Source: Aphanomyces cochlioides (taxonomy: Eukaryota; Oomycota; Saprolegniomycetes; Saprolegniales; Verrucalvaceae). From it: a DNA stretch of 64,000 nucleotides. Positions within the stretch are counted from its first letter, which is position 1; each line of letters opens with the position of its first letter. The position numbers were made by a program, and so were the translations under genes. Under the pieces are notes generated by a model. That model had not been told where the DNA came from. It did no database searches and worked only from the letters and a program-made list of their open reading frames with translations. The stretch is from contig JAHQRK010000048.1 of NCBI GenBank assembly GCA_019828595.1, forward strand, positions 62,001 through 126,000, read 5' to 3'. Of this stretch, positions 1 to 10,328 are shown in pieces.

Positions 1-142
1 TGCGACCTACCTCGAATCTGCGTCTGGAACAAGGTCACTCGACTCCATTGCTGACTAACGCTCAAGTCATACCTGACACCGTTGAAATTGTCACTATCCA
101 ACCTTCTCTTGGGATTCGACCAACGTCCGATCCACTGACCAA

Positions 143-1711
143 GTGAACTCTTACGATCCCGTTCTCCTAACTCATGATCAGTCCACGAACGCTCGACGGC
201 TCTTACCTTCGTCTGCGCCGAGCCAAATGAACGATCCTCCAGCGAACCATGAACTCGTGCCTTCGGACGTTGAAATGGAAAATGAGACTCCCGAAACTGC
301 CCTTACGTTGGTTTCCAATTTCTCCGTCCAACTGCAGTCGTTACAAACGCAAGTCGACTCCTCGTCCGTTATGTTCAACTCCCTCAACGATCGTTTGAAT
401 CTTGCACTACAGACGTCGCAGTCGCAACACGAAATGGCGGTGACTTCCTTGAATTCTCTATCGATCTCCTTGCATGGACTCTCCGATCGCACTAACCAAG
501 TCCAGCTCGAAATGAACTCTACTTATGGAGAACTCAAGTCTGCACTAACCGATCTTCAACATTCTAATCGATCTCCGACGCACGAAACCGACTTTGTCCG
601 TTTGGAAACTGTCTTGGCTGGTCAACAAACTACCATTTCGAATTTGCATCAGTCCCTGCAACAGCACTCGGCTGAACAACAGCGCATTAGCCAGAACCTC
701 GAGACTCTGGCTAACGACCGCGCCTCCGACTTTCATCGCATCTTACACAAACTACAGGTTTTGAGTCGCTCCCACGAAGAAACTCAAGCGGCGACTCAAC
801 AAAAACTTGACCACAGCGAACTCAACCAAGTCGAACTCATCGAATCCAATCGCCGACTCAACGCACAAGTCGACGCTTTGACTCAGGACAACTCGACTCG
901 ACTCCACCGCGTCCATACTCTCGAAGTCGCCTGTCAGGGACTCACTCGCGAAATCCACGCTGGTTCGAAATCTGAGTCTGATACCCCAGTGTCTACCAAC
1001 GGGTTTGACTCACCAAAATCGACACCTGATTCTACCCATCGGCTGCTCCTAGAACTTCAATCGTCCATCAACGCAATGGCAACCGAAATGTCCGACGTCA
1101 AGGAATCAATCGCCGACTCAACCTCTAATCAAGCATTCGGACGTGCTGTCAAGTATACCACGACTCCGACTTCCGACGATCAAGCTCATTGCGAATTCTT
1201 CATGAAGCAGCTGATCGATCAAGCTGACCGTTGTCAGCTGGGCGATTCTGATCGCAAGATGCTGCTCGGACTCAAACTCTCGTCCGACAAAGTCCACCCT
1301 GCCTTGAATCAGTGGTGGATCGCTTTGTCCAAGACCAAAAACGGTGACGTATGGAGTGAGATCTATGATAATTTCATGGATCGCTTCTGCAATCGCACCC
1401 CTCGTGAGCTTGTAGACCACCTGTTCGAGGACTCAGAACGACTTGAGGGGGAATCTGTTAAGGCCTATGCGATCCGACTCCAATCGATCCTTGATGATAT
1501 CGACGTACCCGACCACCAGGGAGTCGTTATCTTCAAACGTGGGGTCCAGCACGCGAGAGCTGAGTCCTGTCTGGAAAACACCGACAAGGAGCTCTGTTCT
1601 ATTGCTGACTGCATGAAGCTCCTTCGGACTCGCCAGATCCGACTTGATGATCCGCCTGTCTACCGTGAACGAATGCGATCTCGATCGGGATCCGCTTCTG
1701 GCCTCGTCTAA
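143..1711 (+). CDS. gag: Gag capsid-region polyprotein of the Gypsy element
   Basis: Structural protein that would assemble the cytoplasmic retrotransposon particle. The frame is open over 522 codons. The first ATG in frame is at 227, and the frame upstream is GTG-initiated or continues from outside the window. The N-terminal two thirds are rich in Gln, Ser and Leu with long heptad-like stretches, consistent with coiled coil. The region around residues 345-500 (Cys-Glu-Phe-Phe start, Trp-Trp-Ala-like core, Phe-Met-Asp-Arg-Phe) resembles a retrotransposon gag domain. It ends in an Arg/Ser-rich tail at TAA 1709-1711 and overlaps by 68 bp the next frame, which carries the zinc knuckles. The overlap could be a programmed +1 shift or a mutation. 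One copy cannot decide. Confidence 0.7.
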   Translation: MNSYDPVLLTHDQSTNARRLLPSSAPSQMNDPPANHELVPSDVEMENETPETALTLVSNFSVQLQSLQTQVDSSSVMFNSLNDRLNLALQTSQSQHEMAVTSLNSLSISLHGLSDRTNQVQLEMNSTYGELKSALTDLQHSNRSPTHETDFVRLETVLAGQQTTISNLHQSLQQHSAEQQRISQNLETLANDRASDFHRILHKLQVLSRSHEETQAATQQKLDHSELNQVELIESNRRLNAQVDALTQDNSTRLHRVHTLEVACQGLTREIHAGSKSESDTPVSTNGFDSPKSTPDSTHRLLLELQSSINAMATEMSDVKESIADSTSNQAFGRAVKYTTTPTSDDQAHCEFFMKQLIDQADRCQLGDSDRKMLLGLKLSSDKVHPALNQWWIALSKTKNGDVWSEIYDNFMDRFCNRTPRELVDHLFEDSERLEGESVKAYAIRLQSILDDIDVPDHQGVVIFKRGVQHARAESCLENTDKELCSIADCMKLLRTRQIRLDDPPVYRERMRSRSGSASGLV

Positions 1712-2318
1712 ATCGAATCTCAGCGATCGATCCGCCCCTTCGAACCCCGAACAATCTCCTCGACCAAACCGTAGGAACTCGAAAGTCGGCTTCCAGGAGG
1801 ATCCGACTCTCGCTAAGATCCTCGATGCAATCCATACGACTCAGACGAGTCAACAAGCTTTCGTCGCCCAGATTCAACAACTGACTGAAGTCCTCGCGAA
1901 GCCAGCGACTCCGTTCTTCGCTGCCCCAGTCCAGGCTCAAATGAATGTCCCCAATGCATATCATTCGCCATACGCACCCGGATTCCCACAGCAACCTACT
2001 CCACCCAGTGCCAATTCTATCGCAGTCCCTGCCGCGACTCAGCAATCCGAACCCTCTCGATCGCGACCTCTCACTGACTTAGCCCCGGTCATGATCACCA
2101 CTAAGCCTGACGACATGACGAACAGCGGCGTGAAGGTCTGCGGTCGATGCGATCGACTCGGCCATGGTGCCGAAGACTGCCCTCGAAAGTTCCTCCGTTG
2201 CAACTTGTGCCACCAAGTCGGTCACTATGTCGGCGAGCATGTTCGAACCTGCCCAATCTGCAAGCAAGTCGGCCACTCTGCGTCGCGCTGCCCCTCCCGT
2301 CCAGCCGACAAGGCTTGA
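1644..2318 (+). CDS. Nucleocapsid segment of Gag with CCHC zinc knuckles
   Basis: This frame overlaps the end of the capsid ORF in the +1 frame. Its C-terminal 60 residues hold two good CX2CX4HX4C knuckles (CGRCDRLGHGAEDC and CPICKQVGHSASRC) separated by a third, irregular Cys/His unit. Such knuckles bind the element RNA during packaging. Before them is a low-complexity Pro/Gln/Ser linker. The annotated frame begins at a TTG, so it was almost certainly translated as a continuation of gag rather than on its own. It ends in TGA at 2316-2318. The same frame reopens downstream (2391-3284) with acidic, protease-proximal sequence that has no recognisable motif. Confidence 0.65.
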   Translation: MMIRLSTVNECDLDRDPLLASSKSNLSDRSAPSNPEQSPRPNRRNSKVGFQEDPTLAKILDAIHTTQTSQQAFVAQIQQLTEVLAKPATPFFAAPVQAQMNVPNAYHSPYAPGFPQQPTPPSANSIAVPAATQQSEPSRSRPLTDLAPVMITTKPDDMTNSGVKVCGRCDRLGHGAEDCPRKFLRCNLCHQVGHYVGEHVRTCPICKQVGHSASRCPSRPADKA

Positions 2319-2390
2319 GATTGCGGCGCCAGGACGACTCCTGCGGAAACAGGACGCGTCCTGGTATGCCAGACTCAACACGTTTCCCAC

Positions 2391-3284
2391 ATGTCCGAGA
2401 CAAATGCATCTGATTCTTCTTACAATGACTCTTCTGGAGGATCTCATGTCTCGACACACGACTCGCTTCCTACTTCTCGACCCCAGCAACCGGACGACGA
2501 AATCACTGATCTGATGGAGTCCCACCTTGAGTTCCCTGAGGAGGAATACTCGAAGGAAATCGAAGATCGACTTTACCCAATCACTAAGTCAGACGTTCGC
2601 AAACAACTTGAACGCATTCGCAAACGACAAGTCAACCCGACCCATGAGGAAATCCTACGCTCCTTGGACTTATCGGAGACGGACTCACACTTACTACTCG
2701 CCCCTGCTGACATCGAGGACGAGACTCTCTGGTTGAAATGGTTTGCGGACACTCTAGAAAAATGCGACGAGGCGCGAAGAGCCAGTCGAGACTTCAACAA
2801 CACTCGCAAACACTCGTTAGCTCGAGTTTCTTGGATTGACGCGAATCCTTGTGCAGCCCTCGACATGGATGAATTTCCAGACGATGGTGCGCCTATCTTA
2901 GGTGAAGACTCATGCACGACGCCCTCTGAAGGCGAGAAACTGCCGACCGACGCTGTAACGTATCTGCCTGACATTCTGACGTCATGTTCCGGCGTGCGAC
3001 AATCCACGAATTTCGAATGTTCCGACGAATTCTGGAATGAGTTACCGTTGGACTATCCACAATCGACTCCAACTGCCTCAACTCAAGCTCGAACCAAGTC
3101 TCGACAACTACGCAGTCTCCATCGCAAATCGGCTAAGATCGATCCGACCTATTGTTCCGACTTACTCGAAGGAAATCCGCCCTCTGTGCCACTCTCGATC
3201 CAGATCCGATGCGGATCCATTTATCCAAGCATACGTCAACAACATGAAAGCCACGACACTGATCAACACTGGAGCTACCTCTAG
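2391..3284 (+). CDS. Linker ORF between nucleocapsid and protease of the Gypsy element
   Basis: This is a 297-codon frame in the same register as the zinc-knuckle ORF, separated from it by the TGA at 2316-2318. It is acidic and Ser/Thr/Asp-rich with no domain I can name. It overlaps the start of the protease-RT frame by about 250 bp in another register. It is most simply the gag-pol linker, split off by the stop codon and a frame change. The start is not a demonstrated initiation site. Confidence 0.4.
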   Translation: MSETNASDSSYNDSSGGSHVSTHDSLPTSRPQQPDDEITDLMESHLEFPEEEYSKEIEDRLYPITKSDVRKQLERIRKRQVNPTHEEILRSLDLSETDSHLLLAPADIEDETLWLKWFADTLEKCDEARRASRDFNNTRKHSLARVSWIDANPCAALDMDEFPDDGAPILGEDSCTTPSEGEKLPTDAVTYLPDILTSCSGVRQSTNFECSDEFWNELPLDYPQSTPTASTQARTKSRQLRSLHRKSAKIDPTYCSDLLEGNPPSVPLSIQIRCGSIYPSIRQQHESHDTDQHWSYL

Positions 3285-5577
3285 CTTTGTCAGCGCGACT
3301 TTCTGGCACAAATTAGGATGCCCAACTCTGTCACAACCTCGATCCTCCTTTGTATCAGCCGACAACTCTCGACTCGAAATGCTTGGTCGCATCAAACTCA
3401 CGATCAACTTAGTTGGACGCAAAGTCCTCTTCCCTTTCTGGGTCATGTCGACTGCCCTTACAGACTGCATTGTTGGCATCGATCTATTACGCCAAATGGG
3501 TGCGATTTTCAACTTGAATGACAACACACTATCGATCGATGGCTGCGACGAGCTGATCTCACTTTCGCTACTGAGCCCTACACAACAGGAGACTCATGCA
3601 ACTGGACCTGTCACAGTCGCAACAGCGACTCAAATCCCTCCACGATCTTTCCAATGGATCACGTGCTCTGCGGGATCAGACTTACCAACTTCGACCACTA
3701 TACTCGTCGAACCCACCAAGTCGGCTATACTACACGCCGCAGCTGCCTTATATCGCACAAATCCATCACGGACTGTACTCCTTGAAGTCGCTAATCCTTC
3801 CGACTCGCCGATCCATCTTCCTGCTCATGCGATCCTTGGCACATGGATGGCGTTACCTCGTGATCACATGGAATCAACCCTCGACTCACGCGATTCCCGC
3901 ACACAACCAGACAACGGTCAATCCTCACATACTACAGATGAACCCAGGAGGGTCCTCACTCAAATCGGGGGCCCCGGCGTTGTCTGTCCTGTGCAATCGG
4001 AGACGACTCCGACTAAAGAACTACCTATCGACTGGACTGACTCAAGTCTCAGCATCGATCAACGCGAACTCTTACGCAAGACTCTCATGAAGTTCTCCGA
4101 CATATTCGTCGACTCATCCAAAGCCCCCGGACGGACTCATCTGATCGAGTTCAGCATCGACACGGGCAATAACCCTCCGATCCGAAGCATACCATATCGG
4201 ACTTCGAAGGCCGAAGGCGACATTATGGAGGTGGAACTCAATCAATACCTGGATCTAGGACTGATCCGACCCTCGAAGAGTCCCTGGTCAAGTCCAGTGC
4301 TTATGATCCGCAAGCCAGATGGATCGATACGCTTCTGTATCGACTACCGCAAACTCAACAGCATCACAGTGAAAGACTCTTACCCTATGCCTCGGATCGA
4401 CGATCTACTAGACGTCCTTGGCAGAGCCAAGCTCTTCTCCACTATGGACATTGCGTCGGGATATTGGAATGTCCCGATGGCTAAAGACAGCATTGAGAAG
4501 ACGGCGTTCACATGCAAGTACGGACTCTACGAATGGCTCGTCATGCCCTTCGGACTCTGCAACGCAGTACCATGTTTCGAGAGACTTATGGAACACATCC
4601 TGATCGACTACAAATGGCGAACTTGCCTAGTCTATCTAGACGATTGCATCGTTTACAGCGAAGACTTTGGATCGCATTTGATCCGACTCAGTCAAGTCCT
4701 TACTAAATTCAGAGAAGCTGGATTCAAACTCAAGATGTCCAAGTGTAAATGGGGTCGATCATCAGTTCCATTCTTAGGACACATCTTCACACCAGCTGGA
4801 ATTCTCCCGAATCCTGAGAAAATCAAGTCGGTCCTCCGAGTCAAAACACTCAAAGATGCCTCAGAAGTCCGCGCTTTCTTGGGACTTGCTGGTTATTCCC
4901 GCCGATTCGTACGCGACTTCTCAAAGATCGCTGCACCCTTGACCAACTTACTAACGGCCGAACAATTCATCTGGTCGACCGCATGTGACGAGGCGCTCGA
5001 AAGTCTCAAACGCAGTCTGGTCTCTCCACCGATCCTGGCTCACCCCGATTTCGATCTACCTTTCTCGATCTGGGTTGACGCTAGTCACATAGCAGTCGGT
5101 GCAGTCCTCATGCAAAAACAGCAAGGCAAGAATCGCGTCATCGCCTACGCCAGTCAATCCTTGACAAAAGCTCAGCAAAAATGGATCTCGAAAGAAATGG
5201 GGATCTCTGAGATAGAATGTTGGGGAATCGTATGGGCGACTCGAAAGTTCCGACCTTATATCGATCGCAGACACTTTGACATTTATAATGATCACGAAGC
5301 CCTGACTTGGCTCTTCAATACTGGATCGCGCTCAGGAAACCACAAACTCGCCCGATGGGCCATGGAGATTCAAGGACTCGACCACACAGTCATTCATCGA
5401 CCCGGAGAACTCAACGGGGCCGCTGACGGATTATCTCGACTCGCAGTCTGCCCTATCCAGACTCGACGCGTGAGGCGCCTTAACAGTGCTCCCGTTAACC
5501 TACAACCATCACTGACACACGAAGGATCCATGCCCGACCCGACTGACTCTAACACATCAGCCACTGAGTCCTCATAA
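3037..5577 (+). pseudogene. pol: Gypsy Pol: protease, reverse transcriptase and RNase H
   Basis: The frame is open for 846 codons. Protease: the flap-aspartate motif reads NTGATSSF, with Asn at codon 3265-3267 where retropepsins have the catalytic Asp (DTGA/DSGA), so this copy should lack proteolysis. Reverse transcriptase: FCIDYRKLNSIT, the palm motif with YLDDCIVYS (catalytic YLDD near 4632), and LGHIF downstream are all canonical for Ty3/Gypsy. RNase H: the FSIWVDAS segment with its first Asp, IAYASQSL, the AIEC-like Ile-Glu-Cys, and the HRPGELNGAADGLSR end are all present. An in-frame TAA at 5575-5577 ends the ORF, yet the frame continues open to about 5940 in the same register. The annotated 5' end is a non-ATG codon in the ORF and true translation would be as Gag-Pol. 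Called a pseudogene because of the Asp-to-Asn change and the stop. Confidence 0.85.
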
Positions 5578-7343
5578 TCCAAGAATCCGCAACAATCACC
5601 AAAGCACAGAGTCAGCACGACCCCTACGGAACTCTTCGACCGACAAGGTCGCCCACCACCACGACTCTACAATGAGCAAGCTAACGACCCATGGATCGTA
5701 GCCCTACGAGCTTACCTAGTAGACGGCTCTATCCCCCTCGATCCTTACCTACAAAACTTGGTTATCCGCAACAGTCAGCAATACCTTATGCAACAAGGCA
5801 TCGTTTGCCGCTATGTCACTATCAAGACTCCGTTGAGGAACCCCGAACTCATCACTGTTCCTGTGATCCCGCACTCCTTAGTCGAGGAAGTCCTATATGC
5901 GAGTCGTGCATCTCCGTCGCTGGACACCTCGGACTCATGAAAACTCGCGAGCGGATCCGTCGGACTGCCTACTGGTTGAATTGACAACTCGATTGCAAGG
6001 ACTACGTCTCGAAATGTCCCGACTGCAATCGTGCCAAGGGCGGTCGACCCTGGAGACAAGGTCCGATGCAAAGGATGCCGATTTATTCACTACGAGGTCC
6101 CTTCGGCCTTTTGGTCGTCGACGCATTGGGTCCCTTGTCCACAACGAATCGTGGCAACAAATACATCTTGGTCTTCGCCGACTACTTCACAAGATGGGTC
6201 GAAGCCTTCCCAGTCGCGGATCTAAAGACCTCGACGTTCTCCAGAGTCCTGATCGACGAAGTCTTGTGCCGATTCGGGATTCCAGACAAACTCCTATCCG
6301 ATCGAGGATCTAACTTTGTCTCTGAACTCGCGACCACGATGTACACGACATTCGGAATCAACAAAATTGCTAGTGCTCCTTACCACCCGCAGGGTCAGGG
6401 TCTAGTCGAACGGTTCAATCACACGATCGTCCAGATGATGAGGATCTATGTCAACGATCACCACACTGACTGGGATACTTACCTACCCAGGCTACTTTTC
6501 GCCTATCGGACCGCACATCACGAAACTCTTGGCGACTCACCTTACTTCTGCCTCTTCGGTCGGGACCCAACCTTACCTCTCGACTTAGCCTTCCTTAACT
6601 CCGATCCCGCTTGGAAGTCCGACGATCTTCCTCAATACAAGCGCCGACTCGCCTCATCATGGAAGGACATGAGACGACTTGTCGAGAATCAGATGGTCTC
6701 GGGACAGAACAAAAGTGCAGCAGCGAAATCTGATCAGAAACCGATCTCCTTCGTCGATCAGTCCGCAGTCTGGGTCTACAAATACTTCTCGAAGTCGACC
6801 AACCCCGACGACAAGCGGACTCCCAAGCTAGCGACTTACTGGCACGGCCCATATCGGATCGATCGCAAAATGGGACCCAACACGTACAAGATCGACATCC
6901 CGACTCACCCGGACAAGATCGTCACGGTCAACGTGGACCGTCTAAAGCCCTTCAAAGGTTACTACTCCAGACCTTTCAACGAGGAAGTCCCTGAGAATGA
7001 GTCGCCTCTCGACGACTTTACGATCGACTGTCTACCCAGATCTAGCTTCATAGATCGCGTCGATTACAGCGACGGGGACGTCGTTTACACCTCCGTCAAC
7101 TCGCCACTCCACAAGATCAGTGACAAACGTCGGTTACCTAACTCTCGCGAATCAGAATACCTCGTTGAACATGTCGACGGCTACAAATACTGGACTCCGG
7201 CCTCCAAGTTATCAGACTACCGATCATACGTCGACAACTTCGAGAATTCACTACGCATGAACAAGGGACTGTCTCCTCTACAACGATCCCCTCGGTTTTC
7301 CGACTTAGACAAAGAAACTCGACCAATGGACATCTATCATTAG
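5578..7343 (+). pseudogene. Gypsy integrase with chromodomain-like C-terminus, frameshifted
   Basis: The frame continuing from RNase H reads a linker and the start of the integrase zinc-binding region. It shifts register near 5920, gives the typical AGHLGLMKTRERI segment, and hits TGA at 5982-5984. The same register resumes with the paired cysteines CPDC and runs open to 7343. The catalytic core shows D in VVDALGP, D in LSDRGSNF and E in LVERFNHT, with the expected D,D35E-type spacing. The tail after residue about 370 of the last ORF (EYLVEHVDG, YWTPASKLSD) resembles a chromodomain, which in chromoviruses directs integration to marked chromatin. The stop and frameshift make this copy unable to produce a single integrase. 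Confidence 0.8.
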
Positions 7344-7497
7344 AGTCCCTCACAAATCAGTACTCTACCGAGCGTCTACTACCATACGCTACCTTGGACT
7401 CTGGCTCTGGATGCCTCTGACACGAACAAAACACAAACAGAAAGTGAACAAAATTTATTACGCCTTACGACTACAAGTCCGCGCCGACACTACGTCG

Positions 7498-9093
7498 CTA
7501 AATCACTTGCGGACCTCCACCCGGACGAAACCCAGTCGGATCGGCTCCCGCTAACTCAATGTTCGTTTCGCGATCCAAGACTTGCAGGCGATTGGGGCTG
7601 CCGATCCAACGCCCGACGTAATTCGGCTCTTGAGTTTGCTGCCGTTGCAGGAAGTCCGGCATCGGGTGGATCCCTTCGGGGTAATTGACATACGGAAACG
7701 GCTCGGTGCGGTTCTCTGCGGCATGCCCTGCGATAACACCGTTCACCAAGCTGGTAACCCATGGACTGCGGTCCGCCCTATAATCGTTCAACCACATGAC
7801 GCAAATCCAACTCCAAAACTGCCCTTGACGGCGACCGGCGGCGGTGTCCATGGTCAGCTGTCGCAAAGCGTCCACTGACATAATTTGCGAAAATCAGGTG
7901 AAGTCCGGCCAACGCTTCTGGCCCTCCGATTCAAGGTAGTGGATCGCCTCCACTGAATCCGCTCGCTCGACCAGACGAATGATCTCCAACGAGTGGAGGC
8001 AGATCTCCGACGGCCAGTAAGGATGCACGTTGTAGAGGAGGAAGTGAAAGACTGAATCCCCCTCGATCGCGTGCAGGGCGTTGGCTAAACGGTTGAAAGC
8101 CCGCTTCGCCCCTTCGAGTCCGCTCTTGCAAACATTCGCGGATATGTCAACCTACGTCATATCATTAGCGATCGTCGAAGACGAGAGACTTACGTTCCAA
8201 CCCGCGCTGGTGTAAGCTCCGGTCCCCAACCAGAAAAATTGCTCCCAGACTTTACGCCCATGATCGATCCACCACTGACGTAACGACTGATTCCACTCTC
8301 GCTGAGAGAGTTCACCCCCGGCAAGAACGACTGGAAGCTGTCGATCCAACGATCCCATGGTCTCGAATCCCGGACTTCGAGATACTTCAACCGAAATCCA
8401 CCATCGAGATTTGGGAAGTGTCTGAGCGCAGCGACTCCCTCCGCATCGACTGTTATCACGATCGTGGATGGGGGATCCTTCTTCGGTTTCTTGGGATCGG
8501 GCTCCCCCGTTGCCTCATGATCGAACTCATCTACGACGATAATCAGGATCAACTGTATTATTGCTGCTTACCCTCGGATCCAGCCAAGTCAAGCACGGCG
8601 GGCTGCCTGTGAGCCGCGGATCCCTCAGAGGATGTCGTTTTGGGGATGCTCAGCGGTGGGAGTCCTTCGCCTTTTTCAAGACGAAAAATGGTCGCCTGAG
8701 CGCGCAAAAACTCGATCCACACGTCCTGCCCCTTAATCTTGCCCGCAATGTAATCCACGAATTCTGACCCCGGATCCGCCGCAGGGGTAGCACGAGCGCG
8801 GACTCAGCCTTCAATTGGTCTTGGATCAACTTCTGCTCCTCGGTCAAATCAGTTGATTTGGACAAGCACTCGGCCAACAATTGTCGTATCTGCTCAGCCG
8901 TCGCGATCGACGACCGAACCACCTTCAAGGTCTCCTTGACCGGATCCTGGGCGTCAGACTTTCCCGCGACCGCCTTCTTACCCGACATGCTGTGCTTCCG
9001 CTTCACCTTGAGAAATGAATCACTTCGACCCGACTCCTCTCCAGGATCAGACATGTCCACTACCAGACGATCTATCCAATCTAGTCGATCCAT
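7498..9093 (-). pseudogene. Antisense reading frame in the 3' part of the Gypsy element, broken or spliced
   Basis: Downstream of integrase the minus strand has strongly protein-like sequence in several registers that join head to tail. A Lys/Ser-rich start at 9093 is followed by a helical part to about 8760. A second register runs 8758-8558, a third 8552-8190, then 8358-8152, a fourth about 8150-7885, and finally 7881-7498 (Trp-rich, ending GFRPGGGPQVI then stop). The segment near 8125-7885 reads open through LLYNVHPYWPSEICLHSLE. Together this would be a protein of roughly 500 residues with no family I recognise. The last change of register (near 7880) has an AG acceptor and could be an intron. 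Others look like small indels. Additional antisense ORFs between pol and the 3' LTR are known from some plant Gypsy lineages. Here the equivalence is inference. Confidence 0.5.
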
Positions 9094-9560
9094 TCGTGCG
9101 ATTCACGATTCTATTGGATCCCTACTGGCTACCCTATCTACCGACTCACATCATGCGTATCAAGTCGCTTGACTTGATTGATTGCCATCAACCCGTTGAT
9201 GGATCGAGTCTCCCAACCCTCCCAACTTGCGTTCGACATGAGGGTCGAAACTTATCAGGGGGGCTTATGACGGTTGAGCCTCGATCGTTGCTTGTCAAAC
9301 TCATGGATCATCCCACACTGGTGATCCCTTTCAAACCACTAAGATTCTAGTTCGATTCGACCAAAGCGTCCTCGAACTCAAGCTCCTTCCATATTAGATG
9401 TTTAGATTCTTAAATAGCTATGTATCTCACTTCTCATTCTGCTCGACTACTCCTAACTCGGTTAATCTACACTACCGTTGTTAGTCTCTTTCCCCTTCCG
9501 ATCCTGGTGCAGAGTCCTTGGCTAAAGTCGAGGATATTCGGTTCCTGTGAAGTCCAAACG
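9094..9560 (+). other. 3' noncoding part of the Gypsy element, probable 3' LTR
   Basis: No reading frame of note. A run of six G at about 9252-9257 followed by CTTATGACGG is a plausible polypurine tract and LTR start. Several CTCGAC-type words and a TTAAATAGCTATG motif near 9412 could be LTR promoter elements. The 5' LTR needed for confirmation lies outside the window. Confidence 0.35.
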
Positions 9561-9599
9561 TCTGGACCTTCGATTCTTTTTGTGCGTCATCGCTATCCC

Positions 9600-9774
9600 C
9601 GCGACCGTCACAGAAAACGAAACGATTCAAATTGAATCTCCAACGAGAAGCTTCAAAGGTGCTGGACCTCTTGATGCGTTAAAGCATAGGGCAACTGAAC
9701 ATGGAGCTCAAATTTATTTAGAACCACTCTTCGAAGATATTAGTCAAGAAACATGGTGTCTTTGCAAAGGTTGA
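9600..9774 (+). pseudogene. C-terminal remnant of the F-box/LRR-like family
   Basis: About 58 codons (ENETIQIESPTRSFK, then LDALKHRATEHGAQIY) match the pattern of the last 50 residues of the other family copies in this window, where a basic stretch is followed by a helix ending in an ERG(G/C)-hydrophobic motif (for example RGGELVFE at 25045-25069). The rest of the gene is missing on the left, where the Gypsy element ends. The retrotransposon therefore probably inserted in, or recombined with, an old family member. Short and divergent, so moderate confidence. Confidence 0.4.
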
Positions 9775-10328
9775 GATTTTCTTCGTATTTTCTAATCTTG
9801 CATAAGGAGAAACAACACTCAAACCATTTCAATCCTGGGCTTCCATGCATATGCTGAAATTTTTTAGACCTATTAAGTTTCACAAAAGGCAATCGGGACG
9901 AGAGCTGCCTTGCATAGCCCTTTAAGTGGCGAGTCAGACGTTTAGGGACAAAAATGACACAGGTGGACGTTTAGGTACAGTAACAATAAACTTATAATTT
10001 TGAAAAATATTGAAATATATTTTCTAAATATTTTGACGAATTTCGTTGCTTGTGCATAGTCAGGACATCAATTTGAGTCCTGTACATTGTTTGTGCGGTA
10101 GACTAGAGCCTATGTAAGGGTAACCATTAAATTTAAAATTGAGAAGACTCGATTTTCGCAGATTTCACCCATAGTTCAAGTCCAAGTTTTTCGTTATGTC
10201 ACTTTTCCACGTCAAGGTAAACTTAACAGCTCTAAGAAGCTGAATTTCGCAGATTTTCACATATTTTTCGACTTTTTTTCATATTCACTCCTTAAGTTCG
10301 AGGAGACGACAATCCCCAAATTTGCACC
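9775..10328. other. Noncoding, AT-rich
   Basis: No coding frame. Contains two imperfect copies of GACGTTTAGGGACA / GACGTTTAGGTACA about 30 bp apart (near 9938 and 9968) and AT-rich sequence. It lies directly upstream of the next family pseudogene, so any ancestral promoter would be here. Confidence 0.5.

Larger units (their letters stand above)
1..9560 (+). mobile_element. Ty3/Gypsy LTR retrotransposon, chromovirus-like, damaged; left end outside the window
   Basis: The order gag, zinc knuckles, protease, reverse transcriptase, RNase H, integrase is the Ty3/Gypsy order, and the integrase ORF ends in a chromodomain-like segment. The element was already running at base 1, so the 5' LTR is not seen. 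The 3' LTR cannot be proved without it. A purine-rich stretch at about 9250-9258 followed by TTATGACGG is a candidate polypurine tract and LTR start, and homology to a different (F-box/LRR-like) family begins near 9600, so the element probably ends near 9550. Lesions: a frame change inside gag/NC near 1690-1711, a stop at 2316-2318, an in-frame TAA at 5575-5577, a frame change near 5920, a TGA at 5982-5984, and Asn in place of the protease catalytic Asp. An extra antisense reading frame lies between integrase and the right end. The right boundary is approximate. Confidence 0.85.

Noticed and set aside
2079..2525. Overlapping 100-150-codon frames on both strands in the Gypsy nucleocapsid region
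   Set aside because: Shadows of the zinc-knuckle frame; the knuckle motifs fix the real register.
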